Below, piece after piece: positions 8,012 through 16,237 of a stretch of DNA of 32,611 nt. The notes beneath the pieces were generated by a model. It saw only the letters and a program-made list of their open reading frames with translations, was not told the origin of the DNA and did not search any database. The first letter of the stretch is position 1. Every line of letters starts with the position of its first letter. Source of the stretch: Spirochaetaceae bacterium (GTDB lineage: Bacteria; Spirochaetota; Spirochaetia; SZUA-6; Bin103); the NCBI GenBank assembly GCA_028818385.1, contig JAPPNY010000001.1, forward strand, positions 1 through 32,611, given 5' to 3'. A program made the position numbers and the translations under genes.

Positions 8012-9514
8012 GTGAGTGATCACAGGTTCCGAGTCGGCGTCGGCGGGATGATCCAGGAGTCGCACTCCTTCTCGCCGGCCAGCTCGTCCCTGGAACGGTT
8101 CCGCTCCGGGCTCTACCTGCGCGGGCGCGAGGTCTTCGACACGCTCGGAAGCTGCCGGCACGAGGTGGCGGGCGCCCTGGGCGAGCTGCGCGAGGCGGCC
8201 GTGCCGCTGTTCTTCGCCTTCGCGGCCTCCTCGGGGCGGCCGCTGGACGATCCCACCTACAACTGCCTGCAGGACGAGTTGCTCGACGCAATCCGCGCTG
8301 CCGGGCCGCTCGACGGCCTGCTGCTGGTCACGCACGGCGCGATGGTGACCGAGGCTGACGACGACGGCACCGGCCGCCTGTACGCCGCGGTCCGCGAGCT
8401 GGTCGGCCCGGACCTGCCGGTCGTGGCCACGATCGACTGCCACGCCAACGTCACCCGGCGCATGGTCGACCTGACCGACGCGATGGTCTTCTACCACACG
8501 CAGCCGCACGTCGATCACGTCGAGACCGGCGCCCTCGGCGCGCGCATCCTCACCGGGATCCTGGACGGCGGGCCGCGGCCGGCGAAGGCGTTCCGCTCCC
8601 TGCCGATGGTGCTGCCGGGCGAGAACGGAAACACCACCGGCGGGGCGTTCGAGCCGGTGATGCGCGAGGTGGTCGCCGCCGAGGAGCAGCCCGGCGTCCT
8701 GTCGGCCGGCGCGTGCGCGGTGCAGCCGTGGATGGATCTGCCCGAGTACGGCTGCACGGTGATCGTCTACGCGGACGAACAGCCGGTCGCGGACCGCGAG
8801 GCGGACCGGCTGGCCGGGATCTTCTGGGACGCCCGCCACGACTTCATCCCGGACCTGACCGCCATCGACGCCGCGATCGAACGGGCTGCCGCTCCCGGCG
8901 ACGGGATGTACGTCTTCGGCGACAGCGCGGACGCGCCCGGCTCGGGCGCCACCGGCGACAGCACGGCGCTGCTGCGGGCGCTGCTCGACGCCGGCTTCCG
9001 GCGGACGGCGCTCCTCAACATCGTCGACGCGGCGGCCGTCGATGCCGCCGAAGCGGCCGGCGTCGGCGCGGAAGTCAGCCTGCCGATCGGCGCCTCCCTC
9101 GACCGGACCTTCTACCAGCCGGTGCCGATCACGGCACGGGTCGCCGGGCTCGCCCCCGGCCGCTTCCGGCACGAGACCGCCGCCAATACCGGGTTCCCGT
9201 TCGACGTGGGCGGCGTCGCCGTGCTGGAGATCGGGTCGATCTCGGTGATGGCGATGCGGCGCGCCGTGGTGCAATGGGACCCGGAGATGTACCGCTGCGC
9301 CGGCCTGGAGCCGACCGCGTTCCGGGTGGTGCAGGTCAAGTCGCCCGGCGGCTTCCGCAACGCCTTCGGGCCGCTGGCCGCCGAGATCTTCATCGTCGAC
9401 CTGCCCGGTCTGTGCAGCCCGGACTTCTCGCTGTTCCCGTGGAAGCGAGTGCGCCGCCCGATCTTCCCCCTCGACGACATCCGCGAGCCCGAGCCCTGGC
9501 GCGCGGCGGGCTGA
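8012..9514 (+). CDS. M81 family metallopeptidase (MlrC-like)
   Basis: The 500-residue protein has the two-part M81 layout: an N-terminal DUF1485-like half with GGMIQESHSFSP, LVTHGAMVTE and ATIDCHANVTRRMV, and a C-terminal MlrC half with GDSTALLRALLDAG, VSLPIGA and VKSPGGFR. MlrC is known from the last step of microcystin breakdown, but most homologues have unknown substrates and are encoded with peptide-type ABC transporters, as here. The HE of the family's N-terminal motif reads QE, and the SBP operon is divergent. The frame is open from 7955; I chose the GTG at 8012 since the conserved region starts immediately after it. No convincing Shine-Dalgarno sequence is seen; the ATG at 8048 is a less likely alternative. 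Cytoplasmic, and first gene of a seven-gene run. Confidence 0.85.
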   Translation: MSDHRFRVGVGGMIQESHSFSPASSSLERFRSGLYLRGREVFDTLGSCRHEVAGALGELREAAVPLFFAFAASSGRPLDDPTYNCLQDELLDAIRAAGPLDGLLLVTHGAMVTEADDDGTGRLYAAVRELVGPDLPVVATIDCHANVTRRMVDLTDAMVFYHTQPHVDHVETGALGARILTGILDGGPRPAKAFRSLPMVLPGENGNTTGGAFEPVMREVVAAEEQPGVLSAGACAVQPWMDLPEYGCTVIVYADEQPVADREADRLAGIFWDARHDFIPDLTAIDAAIERAAAPGDGMYVFGDSADAPGSGATGDSTALLRALLDAGFRRTALLNIVDAAAVDAAEAAGVGAEVSLPIGASLDRTFYQPVPITARVAGLAPGRFRHETAANTGFPFDVGGVAVLEIGSISVMAMRRAVVQWDPEMYRCAGLEPTAFRVVQVKSPGGFRNAFGPLAAEIFIVDLPGLCSPDFSLFPWKRVRRPIFPLDDIREPEPWRAAG

Positions 9515-9527
9515 GCGTACCGTCCGC

Positions 9528-11102
9528 ATGTACTTCTCCTATTCCCGCGAGCACGCCTTCAAGGAAATCGGCCGGACCCGCCAGCTCTTCATCGACGACG
9601 ACGTCATCGCCAGCGTGCAGAACATCACGCGGCGGCGGCACACTCCTCGCAAGCACCCCGCCAACCCCCTGATGCGGCGCGACCAGCCGTGGGAGGACAC
9701 GCCGTACTTCCGCACCAGCGGCTTCGACGTGATCAGGGATCCCGCCGACGGCCTGTTCAAGTGCTGGTACGAGGACGTGCAGAACTACTTCGCGATCCGT
9801 CCCGGCATGGGCCTGACCGACGCGCGCGTGTGCTACGCCCAGTCGGCGGACGGCATCCACTGGGAGAAGCCGCAGCTCGGCATCCGCGCGATCGACGGCA
9901 TGGACACCAACGTCGTGCTCGACCTGTCGCCGCAGGGGCGCGCCCGCACGCAGACGATCATCCTCGACCCCGCGGAGGAGGACCCGTCGCGCCGCTACAA
10001 GATGCTGCACGTCGAGTACCAGCGGCACGACCGCCCGCCGGCCGGGCTGCGCGCCGACGCGCACTCGTTTCCGGCCCAGAACCTGTACGGCGTTGGCCTG
10101 TGCATGCAGGTGTCGGAGGACGGCGTGCGCTGGCAGCCGCACCGGGCCAACCCGATCATTCCCTACTGGGCCGGCGACGTGGAGATCCTCACCTACGACC
10201 CGATCGACCGCCGGTACGTGCTGTACGGCCGGGCGCGCAAGTGGACCTCACCCCCGCGCGCCGGCTTCGCCGCCGGCGACATGCCGGTGTGGCCGGACAA
10301 GCCGGCCGGCATCTGGAACACGCGCCGCTGCGTGCACCGGCTCGAGAGCGACGACTGCCTGCACTGGTCGGAGCCGGTCATGGCGTTCGAGGCCGGCGCC
10401 GCCGACAACCTCGACGACGGGCTCTACGGCTTCGTCCCCTGGCGGGTGGACGAGATGCACCTGGGGCTGCTCAACGTCTTCCACCAGGTGGACAACGTCA
10501 TGGAGGTCTACCTGCACCACGGCCGCGACGGCCGCACCTGGCACCGCCTGCAGGAGCACCGGCCGCTCATCCCGCGCGGCCCCGAGCCCTACGACCCGCT
10601 CGGCGCCGAGACGCCGTCCACGCCGATCGAGGTCGGCGACGAGGTCTGGATCTACTACGGGGGCATGAACGTCCACCACGACTGGTGGATCTCCGGACAG
10701 GCGGCCGGCCTGGACCGTCCCGAAGTCCACGACCGGGAGCTCTCCCGCGACGGCCATCACCTCTGCCTGGCGATCCTGCGCCTGGACGGCTGGGTCTCGC
10801 TCACCGCCGGGGTCTATACCGGGGTCGTGGAGACCAAGCCGGTGTTCTCGATGGCGCCGTACCTGTCGATCAACGCCTGCTGCCGGCCCGGCGGCTTCGT
10901 GGAGGTCGAGGTCACCGACACCGCCGGACAGCCGCTCGACGGCTACGGGCGCGAGTCCTGCCGGCGGTTCACCGGCGACGCGGTCCGCCACCGGGTGCGC
11001 TGGGCGGAGCGGGACGCCGTGAACGTCGAGCCGCGCGGCATCAAGCTGCGCTTCCACCTGCGCGACGCCGACCTGTACGGATTCCGCTTCGAGCCGGAGT
11101 AG
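9528..11102 (+). CDS. GH32/43-like beta-propeller protein (paralogue 2, first tandem copy)
   Basis: The 524-residue protein is of the same family as the gene at 2063. It has RQLFIDDDVIASV at the start, HPANPLMRRDQPWEDTPYF, KCWYEDV, propeller repeats with SADGIHW, SEDGVRW and GRDGRTW, then IYYGGMNVHHDWW, and a C-terminal beta domain ending KLRFHLRDADLYGFRFEPE. No signal peptide. It lies 13 bases after the M81 gene and 9 bases before its own duplicate, and the Shine-Dalgarno sequence is weak. Related propellers are common in polysaccharide-degrading planctomycete-like bacteria, where they are annotated as GH32-like without proven activity. The role is inferred as a cytoplasmic glycan-processing enzyme. 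Confidence 0.82.
   Translation: MYFSYSREHAFKEIGRTRQLFIDDDVIASVQNITRRRHTPRKHPANPLMRRDQPWEDTPYFRTSGFDVIRDPADGLFKCWYEDVQNYFAIRPGMGLTDARVCYAQSADGIHWEKPQLGIRAIDGMDTNVVLDLSPQGRARTQTIILDPAEEDPSRRYKMLHVEYQRHDRPPAGLRADAHSFPAQNLYGVGLCMQVSEDGVRWQPHRANPIIPYWAGDVEILTYDPIDRRYVLYGRARKWTSPPRAGFAAGDMPVWPDKPAGIWNTRRCVHRLESDDCLHWSEPVMAFEAGAADNLDDGLYGFVPWRVDEMHLGLLNVFHQVDNVMEVYLHHGRDGRTWHRLQEHRPLIPRGPEPYDPLGAETPSTPIEVGDEVWIYYGGMNVHHDWWISGQAAGLDRPEVHDRELSRDGHHLCLAILRLDGWVSLTAGVYTGVVETKPVFSMAPYLSINACCRPGGFVEVEVTDTAGQPLDGYGRESCRRFTGDAVRHRVRWAERDAVNVEPRGIKLRFHLRDADLYGFRFEPE
9578..9913. repeat. 336-bp direct repeat, copy A (identical to 11162-11497)
   Basis: Base-by-base reading shows no difference between 9578-9913 and 11162-11497 (offset 1584). 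The 50 bases before the block have five differences and the 60 after it about nine or ten. A second identical block covers 11001-11083 and 12585-12667. The pattern is that of recent recombination between diverged tandem copies. Confidence 0.93.
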
Positions 11103-11111
11103 CCCCGCTCC

Positions 11112-12686
11112 ATGTACTTCTCGTATTCGCGCGAGCACGCCTTCAAGGAAATCGGCGAGATCCGCCAGCTCTTCATCGACGACGACGTCATCGCCAGCGT
11201 GCAGAACATCACGCGGCGGCGGCACACTCCTCGCAAGCACCCCGCCAACCCCCTGATGCGGCGCGACCAGCCGTGGGAGGACACGCCGTACTTCCGCACC
11301 AGCGGCTTCGACGTGATCAGGGATCCCGCCGACGGCCTGTTCAAGTGCTGGTACGAGGACGTGCAGAACTACTTCGCGATCCGTCCCGGCATGGGCCTGA
11401 CCGACGCGCGCGTGTGCTACGCCCAGTCGGCGGACGGCATCCACTGGGAGAAGCCGCAGCTCGGCATCCGCGCGATCGACGGCATGGACACCAACGTGGT
11501 GCTCGACCTGTCGCCGGAGGCGCGCGCCCGGACGCAGACCATCATCCTGGATCCGGAGGAGGAGGATCCGTCGCGGCGATTCAAGATGCTGCACACCCAG
11601 TACGAGCGGCACGACCACCCGCCCGCAGGGCTGCGGGCCGACACGCACTCCTTCCCTGCTCAGAACCTGTACGGCGCCGGCCTATGCATGCAGGTGTCGG
11701 AGGACGGCGTGCTCTGGAAACCGCACCCGGCCAACCCGCTCATTCCCTCCTGGACCGGCGACGTGCAGATCCTCACCCACGACCCGGTCGACCGCAGGTA
11801 CGTCCTGCACGGCCGGGCACGCAGGTGGACCTCCCCCTCGCGAGCCGGCTTTGCCGCCGACGACCTGCCCGTGTGGCCGGACAAGCCCGCCGGCGTCTGG
11901 AACACGCGCCGCTGCGTCTACCGCCTGGAGAGCGACGACTGCCTGCACTGGTCGGAGCCGGCCATGGCCTTCGAGGTCGGTGCCGGCGACAACCTCGACG
12001 ACGGGCACTACGGGTTCGTCCCCTGGCGCGCCGGCGAGATGCATCTGGGGCTGCTGAACGTCTACCACCAGGTGGACAACGTGATGGAGCCCTACCTGCA
12101 CTACGGCCGCGACGGCCGGCAGTGGCACCGCCTTCAGGAGCACCGGCCGCTCATCCCGCGCGGTCCCGAGCCCTACGACCCGCTCGGCGTGGAGACGCCT
12201 TCGGCGCCGCTGGAGGTCGGCGACGAGATCCGGATCTACTACGGGGGCAAGAACGTCCACAACAACTGGTGGATCTTCGGCCATGCCGCCGGCCTCGATG
12301 CTCCGGAGGTCCGGGACCGGGAGCTGTCGCGCGACGGCCATCACCTCTGCCTGGCGACGCTGCGGCTGGACGGCTGGGTCTCGCTCACCGCCGGGGTCTA
12401 CACCGGGATCGTGGAGACCAAACCTGTCTTCTCGATGGCGCCCTTCCTGTCGATCAACGCGTGCTGCCGGCCCGGCGGCTTCGTGGAGGTCGAGGTCACC
12501 GACACCGCCGGCCAGCCGCTCGACGGCTACGAACGCGAGGCATGCAGGCGGTTCACCGGCGACGCGGTGCGGCACCGGATGCGATGGGCGGAGCGGGACG
12601 CCGTGAACGTCGAGCCGCGCGGCATCAAGCTGCGCTTCCACCTGCGCGACGCCGACCTGTACGGATTTCGCTTCGAGCCGGAGTAG
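11112..12686 (+). CDS. GH32/43-like beta-propeller protein (paralogue 3, second tandem copy)
   Basis: The 524-residue protein is the same length as the preceding gene and aligns with it without gaps. The first fifth and the last 30 residues are nearly identical, and the middle carries scattered substitutions (for example MNVHHDWWISG versus KNVHNNWWIFG, and YWAGDVEIL versus SWTGDVQIL). The family description is as for the gene at 9528. Substitutions cluster in propeller loops, which may mean the two copies handle related but different substrates. Cytoplasmic; separated by 9 bases from the first copy and lacking an evident Shine-Dalgarno sequence, suggesting translational coupling. Confidence 0.82.
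   Translation: MYFSYSREHAFKEIGEIRQLFIDDDVIASVQNITRRRHTPRKHPANPLMRRDQPWEDTPYFRTSGFDVIRDPADGLFKCWYEDVQNYFAIRPGMGLTDARVCYAQSADGIHWEKPQLGIRAIDGMDTNVVLDLSPEARARTQTIILDPEEEDPSRRFKMLHTQYERHDHPPAGLRADTHSFPAQNLYGAGLCMQVSEDGVLWKPHPANPLIPSWTGDVQILTHDPVDRRYVLHGRARRWTSPSRAGFAADDLPVWPDKPAGVWNTRRCVYRLESDDCLHWSEPAMAFEVGAGDNLDDGHYGFVPWRAGEMHLGLLNVYHQVDNVMEPYLHYGRDGRQWHRLQEHRPLIPRGPEPYDPLGVETPSAPLEVGDEIRIYYGGKNVHNNWWIFGHAAGLDAPEVRDRELSRDGHHLCLATLRLDGWVSLTAGVYTGIVETKPVFSMAPFLSINACCRPGGFVEVEVTDTAGQPLDGYEREACRRFTGDAVRHRMRWAERDAVNVEPRGIKLRFHLRDADLYGFRFEPE
11162..11497. repeat. 336-bp direct repeat, copy B
   Basis: This is the partner of 9578-9913, identical at every base. It encodes the N-terminal propeller blades of the second tandem copy. 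Confidence 0.93.
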
Positions 12687-12770
12687 CCGTGGCCCGGACC
12701 GGGCCGGGCCGAATTGCCGCCCCCGCGCCAATCCTACAGACTCCTGAGCCGAGGCAGCGAGGAGGCGAGC

Positions 12771-13160
12771 ATGGGAACGAAGCAGATCGACGCGTTCGCG
12801 GCGCATGCGAAAGAGGCGGATTGGGTCAAGGACGGACTGCGGCCCTACTTCCGGTACCGGGACCTGGGCATCACCAACGCCACGCAGGGCCGGGTGCTCG
12901 CGCAGGTGATCAAGGCGGTGGATCCGTGCAAGGGCCCGATGGGCTACCACTCGCACGTCCTGGACTTCCAGATGGCCTACATGCTGAAGGGATGGGCCCG
13001 CATGTACTTCGAGGGGGTCGGCGAGATGCGCGTGGAGGCGGGCGACGCCTGGTACCAGCCTCCCGGCGTCAAGCACGAGCTGCTGGAGTACTCGGACGAC
13101 TGGGAGGTGATCGAGATCACGATGCCCGCCGAGTTCGAGACCAAAGACGAGGTCCGGTAG
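12771..13160 (+). CDS. Cupin-domain protein
   Basis: The 129-residue single-domain cupin has a first motif around GYHSHVLDFQMAYMLKG, the glycine-rich turn GEMRVEAGDAWYQPPGVKHE and a closing strand VIEITMPAEF. The His residues in both motifs fit a metal site. Small cupins of this kind act as sugar or keto-acid isomerases, dioxygenases or binding proteins, and nothing here decides which. The ATG at 12771 has GAGGAGG just upstream, a much better start than the open frame from 12714. It sits 84 bases after the second propeller gene and 31 bases before the first SDR, inside the same plus-strand run. Confidence 0.85.
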   Translation: MGTKQIDAFAAHAKEADWVKDGLRPYFRYRDLGITNATQGRVLAQVIKAVDPCKGPMGYHSHVLDFQMAYMLKGWARMYFEGVGEMRVEAGDAWYQPPGVKHELLEYSDDWEVIEITMPAEFETKDEVR

Positions 13161-13191
13161 CGGACCGGGCAACCGGCAGCCGGCGACCGTC

Positions 13192-13980
13192 ATGGACCTG
13201 CAGCTCGACGGGAAGCGGGCGATCGTCACCGGCGGCAGCCGCGGCATCGGCCGGTGCTGCGCGCTGGCGCTGGCGCGCGAAGGCGCCTCCGTCTGCGTGG
13301 TGGCGCGCGACCGGGCCCGCCTGGGCCGGGTAGTCCAGGAGATCGCTGCCCGCGGCGCGGCCGGGCACGCCGTGGCGGCCGACCTGGCAACCGCGGACGG
13401 CTGCCGGACGGCGGTCGAGCAGGGCGCCGCGGCGCTCGGCGGAGTCGACGTGCTGGTGAACTGCGCCGGGGCCGCACAGGCGGCCGACGTGCTGGACCTG
13501 CCGGTGGAGACGATCGACGATGCGCTCGCGCTCAAGAGCTACGGCTACCTGCGCATGGCGCAGCTCGTGATCCCGCACATGAGGCGCGGTGGTGGCGGCC
13601 GGATCGTCAACATCGCCGGCGCCGCGGGAGCGAGCCCGGAGCGCGGCAACCTGCCGGTCAGCCTGGCCAACGTGGCCGTGCTCAACACGACGAGGGCGCT
13701 CTCCGACGCGGTCGCCGGCGACGGCATCCTGGTCAACACGATCTGTCCCGGCCTCACCAACACCACTCGGGCGCGGCGGCTGCACGCGGCCCGCGCCGCG
13801 GAGGAGGGACGCGACGTGGACGACCTGATCGCCGAGGCAGGGCGCGGCCTGCCGGCCGGGCGGATCGCCGAGCCGGAGGAGATCGCGGAGGTCGCCGTGT
13901 TCCTGGCGTCCGGGGCCTGCTCCTACGTGTTCGGCAGCTCCGTCTACATGGACGGCGGCGCCCGGCGGGGCACACCGTGA
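13192..13980 (+). CDS. SDR family protein with altered catalytic triad
   Basis: The 262-residue Rossmann-fold short-chain dehydrogenase relative has the cofactor motif TGGSRGIG at residues 13-20 and NCAG near 90-93. The canonical catalytic residues are absent: the Ser position in IVNIAGAAG is Gly143, the Tyr position is Val156 and the Lys position is Asn160 (segment PVSLANVAVLN). Spacing is otherwise normal for FabG-like SDRs. I recall an SDR branch with an Asn in place of Lys (NAAL-type motif), so this may be an established variant and not decay. The reading frame is intact and its stop overlaps the next SDR start by four bases (GTGA), so it may work with that partner. Substrate unknown. Confidence 0.88.
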   Translation: MDLQLDGKRAIVTGGSRGIGRCCALALAREGASVCVVARDRARLGRVVQEIAARGAAGHAVAADLATADGCRTAVEQGAAALGGVDVLVNCAGAAQAADVLDLPVETIDDALALKSYGYLRMAQLVIPHMRRGGGGRIVNIAGAAGASPERGNLPVSLANVAVLNTTRALSDAVAGDGILVNTICPGLTNTTRARRLHAARAAEEGRDVDDLIAEAGRGLPAGRIAEPEEIAEVAVFLASGACSYVFGSSVYMDGGARRGTP

Positions 13981-14762
13981 GCGGCGCGGACACCGGCATC
14001 GCGCCCGATCTGCGGGTGGTCGTGACCGCCGGCGCGCGCGGCATCGGCCGCGCCACCGTGGAGGGGCTCCTGGAGCACGGCGCGCGCGTGCACCTGTGCG
14101 ACATCTCGGCGGAGGCGATCGCCGAGTGCCGCGCCTCCCTGCCGGACGTGACGGCGTCGGTGGTCGACGTGGCGGCGGTCGACCAGGTCGACGCCTTCTT
14201 CGACGCGGCGCTGGACGCGCTGGGCGGGCTCGACGTCCTGGTCAACAACGCCGGCATCGCCGGCCCCACCGCCGGCGTCCAGGACATCACCGTCGAGGAC
14301 TGGGACCGCACCGTTGCGGTGAACCTCAACTCGCAGTTCTACTGCGCGCGGCGGGCGGTGCCGGCGCTGCGCGAATCCGGGCGCGGCGCGCTCATCAACC
14401 TGTCCTCGGTCGCCGGAAGGCTCGGCTACGCCTACCGGTCGGTGTACTCCGCGACCAAGTGGGCGGTCATCGGCTTCACCCAGAGCCTCGCCCAGGAGCT
14501 CGGACCCGACGGCGTCCGCGTGAACGCCATCCTGCCCGGCGTGGTCGACGGCGACCGCTTCGAGAGCGTGGTCACTGCGCGCGCGGCCGCGCTCGGCCGC
14601 ACGTTCGACGAGGTGGCCGAGGAGTACGTGAGCCACGTTTCGCTTCGGCGCAAGGTGACCAATCGCGACGTCGCCAACATGATCCTGTTCCTCTGCTCGG
14701 AGGCCGGCCGCAACGTCTCCGGGCAGTCGCTCGGCGTGTGCGGCAACGTCGAGGTGATCTAG
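13977..14762 (+). CDS. SDR family oxidoreductase (classical, FabG-like)
   Basis: The 261-residue NAD(P)-dependent dehydrogenase has TAGARGIG at 17-24, NNAG at 90-93 and the intact triad Ser144 (NLSSVAG), Tyr157 and Lys161 (YSATK). An Asp in HLCDIS after the second strand favours NAD(H). The C-terminus GQSLGVCGNVEVI matches the usual substrate/cofactor closing segment. The GTG start at 13977 overlaps the preceding SDR's stop; the frame is open further upstream, but only as a shadow of that gene. It probably oxidises or reduces a sugar-derived alcohol or keto group in the pathway served by this operon. Similar proteins are annotated as sorbose, gluconate or 2-keto-3-deoxy sugar dehydrogenases; no choice is possible here. 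Confidence 0.92.
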   Translation: MSGADTGIAPDLRVVVTAGARGIGRATVEGLLEHGARVHLCDISAEAIAECRASLPDVTASVVDVAAVDQVDAFFDAALDALGGLDVLVNNAGIAGPTAGVQDITVEDWDRTVAVNLNSQFYCARRAVPALRESGRGALINLSSVAGRLGYAYRSVYSATKWAVIGFTQSLAQELGPDGVRVNAILPGVVDGDRFESVVTARAAALGRTFDEVAEEYVSHVSLRRKVTNRDVANMILFLCSEAGRNVSGQSLGVCGNVEVI

Positions 14763-14764
14763 CC

Positions 14765-15571
14765 GTGGCCGGTCAGACGGTACTGGTCACCGGCAGCACC
14801 GACGGCATCGGCCGCGCCACCGCCCGCGCGCTGGCCGAGCGAGGCTGCGCCGTGATCGTGCACGGCCGCGCCGAGCAGCGCGCCGGTGAAGCTGCGAGCG
14901 AGCTGGCCGCCGCCACCGGAAGCCCGAACGTGACGTGGGTGTCCGGCGACTTCGGCTCCCTGGCCGAGGTGCGGGCGATGGCCGAGCGGATCCTGCGCAC
15001 CTGCCCGCGGCTCGACGTGCTGATCAACAACGCCGGCATCGCCGTCCGTGACCGGGAAGTGTCCGCCGACGGCTACGAGAGCACCCTCGCCGTCAACCAC
15101 CTCGCGCCCTTCCTGCTGACCAGCCTGCTGCTCGAACGGCTCCGGGAGAGCGCTCCCGCGCGCATCGTCAACGTCAGCTCCGGCGTCCACTCGAGCGGCC
15201 GCATCGACTTCAACGACCTGCAGATGGAACGCGGCTTCGACGGCTGGCATGCCTACTGCAACTCCAAGCTGGCGAACGCGCTGTTCACGTGCGAGCTGGC
15301 GCGCCGCGTGGACGCCGCCGAGGTCACCGCCAACTTTCTGCATCCCGGCGTGATCGACACCAAGCTGCTGCACGTCAACTTCGGCGGCGGCAGTCCCGTG
15401 GCCACCGGCGCCCGCACCCCGGTCTACCTCGCCCTCGACCCGGAGGTCGCGGATGTCACCGGCGCCTACTTCGTCGACCGGCGCCGCGCCCGAGCCTCGT
15501 CCGCGGCCGGCAACCGGCGCCTGGCACGGGAGCTCTGGCGAGTCAGCGAGGAACTCACTGGCCTGGCGTAG
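14765..15571 (+). CDS. SDR family oxidoreductase (retinol-dehydrogenase-like)
   Basis: The 268-residue protein has TGSTDGIG near residue 9, NNAG near 88, and Ser139 (IVNVSSGVH), Tyr164 and Lys168 (YCNSKLAN). The long Ser-Tyr spacing and the NHLAPFLLT and HPGVIDT motifs are typical of the retinol-dehydrogenase/WW-domain-oxidoreductase-like SDR branch, which usually prefers NADP(H). An HGRAEQR segment after the second strand agrees with NADP binding. The GTG at 14765 follows the previous stop by two bases, so the gene is translationally coupled. It is the last gene of the plus-strand run that starts with the M81 gene. Confidence 0.9.
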   Translation: MAGQTVLVTGSTDGIGRATARALAERGCAVIVHGRAEQRAGEAASELAAATGSPNVTWVSGDFGSLAEVRAMAERILRTCPRLDVLINNAGIAVRDREVSADGYESTLAVNHLAPFLLTSLLLERLRESAPARIVNVSSGVHSSGRIDFNDLQMERGFDGWHAYCNSKLANALFTCELARRVDAAEVTANFLHPGVIDTKLLHVNFGGGSPVATGARTPVYLALDPEVADVTGAYFVDRRRARASSAAGNRRLARELWRVSEELTGLA

Positions 15572-15586
15572 CGAGGACCGCCTCGC
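15571..15586. terminator. Small hairpin between convergent genes
   Basis: GCGAGG (15571-15576) and CCTCGC (15581-15586) form a 6-bp stem with a 4-base loop, starting at the last base of the SDR stop codon. It lies in the 24-base gap before the convergent SGNH gene. It has no T-run on either side, so it is at best a weak bidirectional terminator. Confidence 0.35.
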
Positions 15587-15595
15587 GGCGAGTCA

Positions 15596-16237
15596 TCACT
15601 CGGACAGCGCGTCGAACAGCGCGTGGGCGATGACCAGGTGGCCCGCTCCGTTGGGATGCACCGGCTCCGGGCAGAACGTCTCGGAGTCCCGGTACTTCAA
15701 CTGTTCCCGGAAGACATCGTGCAGCCGCACGAGCCGCGTGCCGAACGCGGCGCTCAAGCGCTCGACGACGTCGAGGTAGGCGGGAAGCAGGTCGAGCACC
15801 CGCCGACGGAACGAGTCTGCCGTCGTCTCGACCGAAATGTAGAAGGGCGTGATCAGCATGATCGGACAATCCAGCTCCCGGCGCGTGCGCTCGAGCACGG
15901 CACGATAGACCTCCTCGAACCGCGCAGGGGGCACGGCATCCGGATCGTCGTTCAGAACGCTGTGCAGGTCGTTGATGCCGATCTTGATCGACAGCTTGTC
16001 CGGCCGGTGATAGACCACGTCATCCGTCCATCGATCCCGCAGGTCGGTGACGCGGTTGCCGCCGATTCCCTTGTTGAAGTACCGGATCATCCTCCCCGGA
16101 TGAGCTGCCGTGGTCAGCTCCGCGAACAGGCGGACGTACCCGTCACCCAGCGGCGCCGCCTCCACCCGCCGGCCGCAGTCGGTGATGCTGTCCCCGATGA
16201 ACAGCATCGTCTCGCCATCTTCTATCCAGAATCCCAT
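15596..16237 (-). CDS. SGNH/GDSL-family hydrolase
   Basis: The 213-residue esterase-like protein has the SGNH blocks: block I GDSIT (nucleophile Ser17), block II GIGGN (57-61), block III GIND (87-90) and block V with His194 in VHPNGAGH. The acid three residues before that His is usually Asp; here it is Glu191 (EPVH). There is no signal peptide, so cytoplasmic deacylation, for example removal of acetyl groups from imported glycan fragments, is plausible given the neighbours. It is transcribed towards the SDR operon, and its start overlaps the end of the degenerate HNH gene by 16 bases. Closest in appearance to rhamnogalacturonan-acetylesterase-like or SGNH_hydro proteins, by motif only. Confidence 0.88.
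   Translation of the reverse strand: MGFWIEDGETMLFIGDSITDCGRRVEAAPLGDGYVRLFAELTTAAHPGRMIRYFNKGIGGNRVTDLRDRWTDDVVYHRPDKLSIKIGINDLHSVLNDDPDAVPPARFEEVYRAVLERTRRELDCPIMLITPFYISVETTADSFRRRVLDLLPAYLDVVERLSAAFGTRLVRLHDVFREQLKYRDSETFCPEPVHPNGAGHLVIAHALFDALSE

Noticed and set aside
7949..9529. 526-residue antisense frame opposite the M81 gene
   Set aside because: It is a shadow of the M81 coding sequence, whose motifs are clear on the plus strand.
9689..13333. 1214-residue open frame on the plus strand across the propeller genes
   Set aside because: It overlaps three well-supported genes in another frame and consists of low-complexity Arg/Pro/Gly/Ala sequence typical of out-of-frame reading of high-GC genes.
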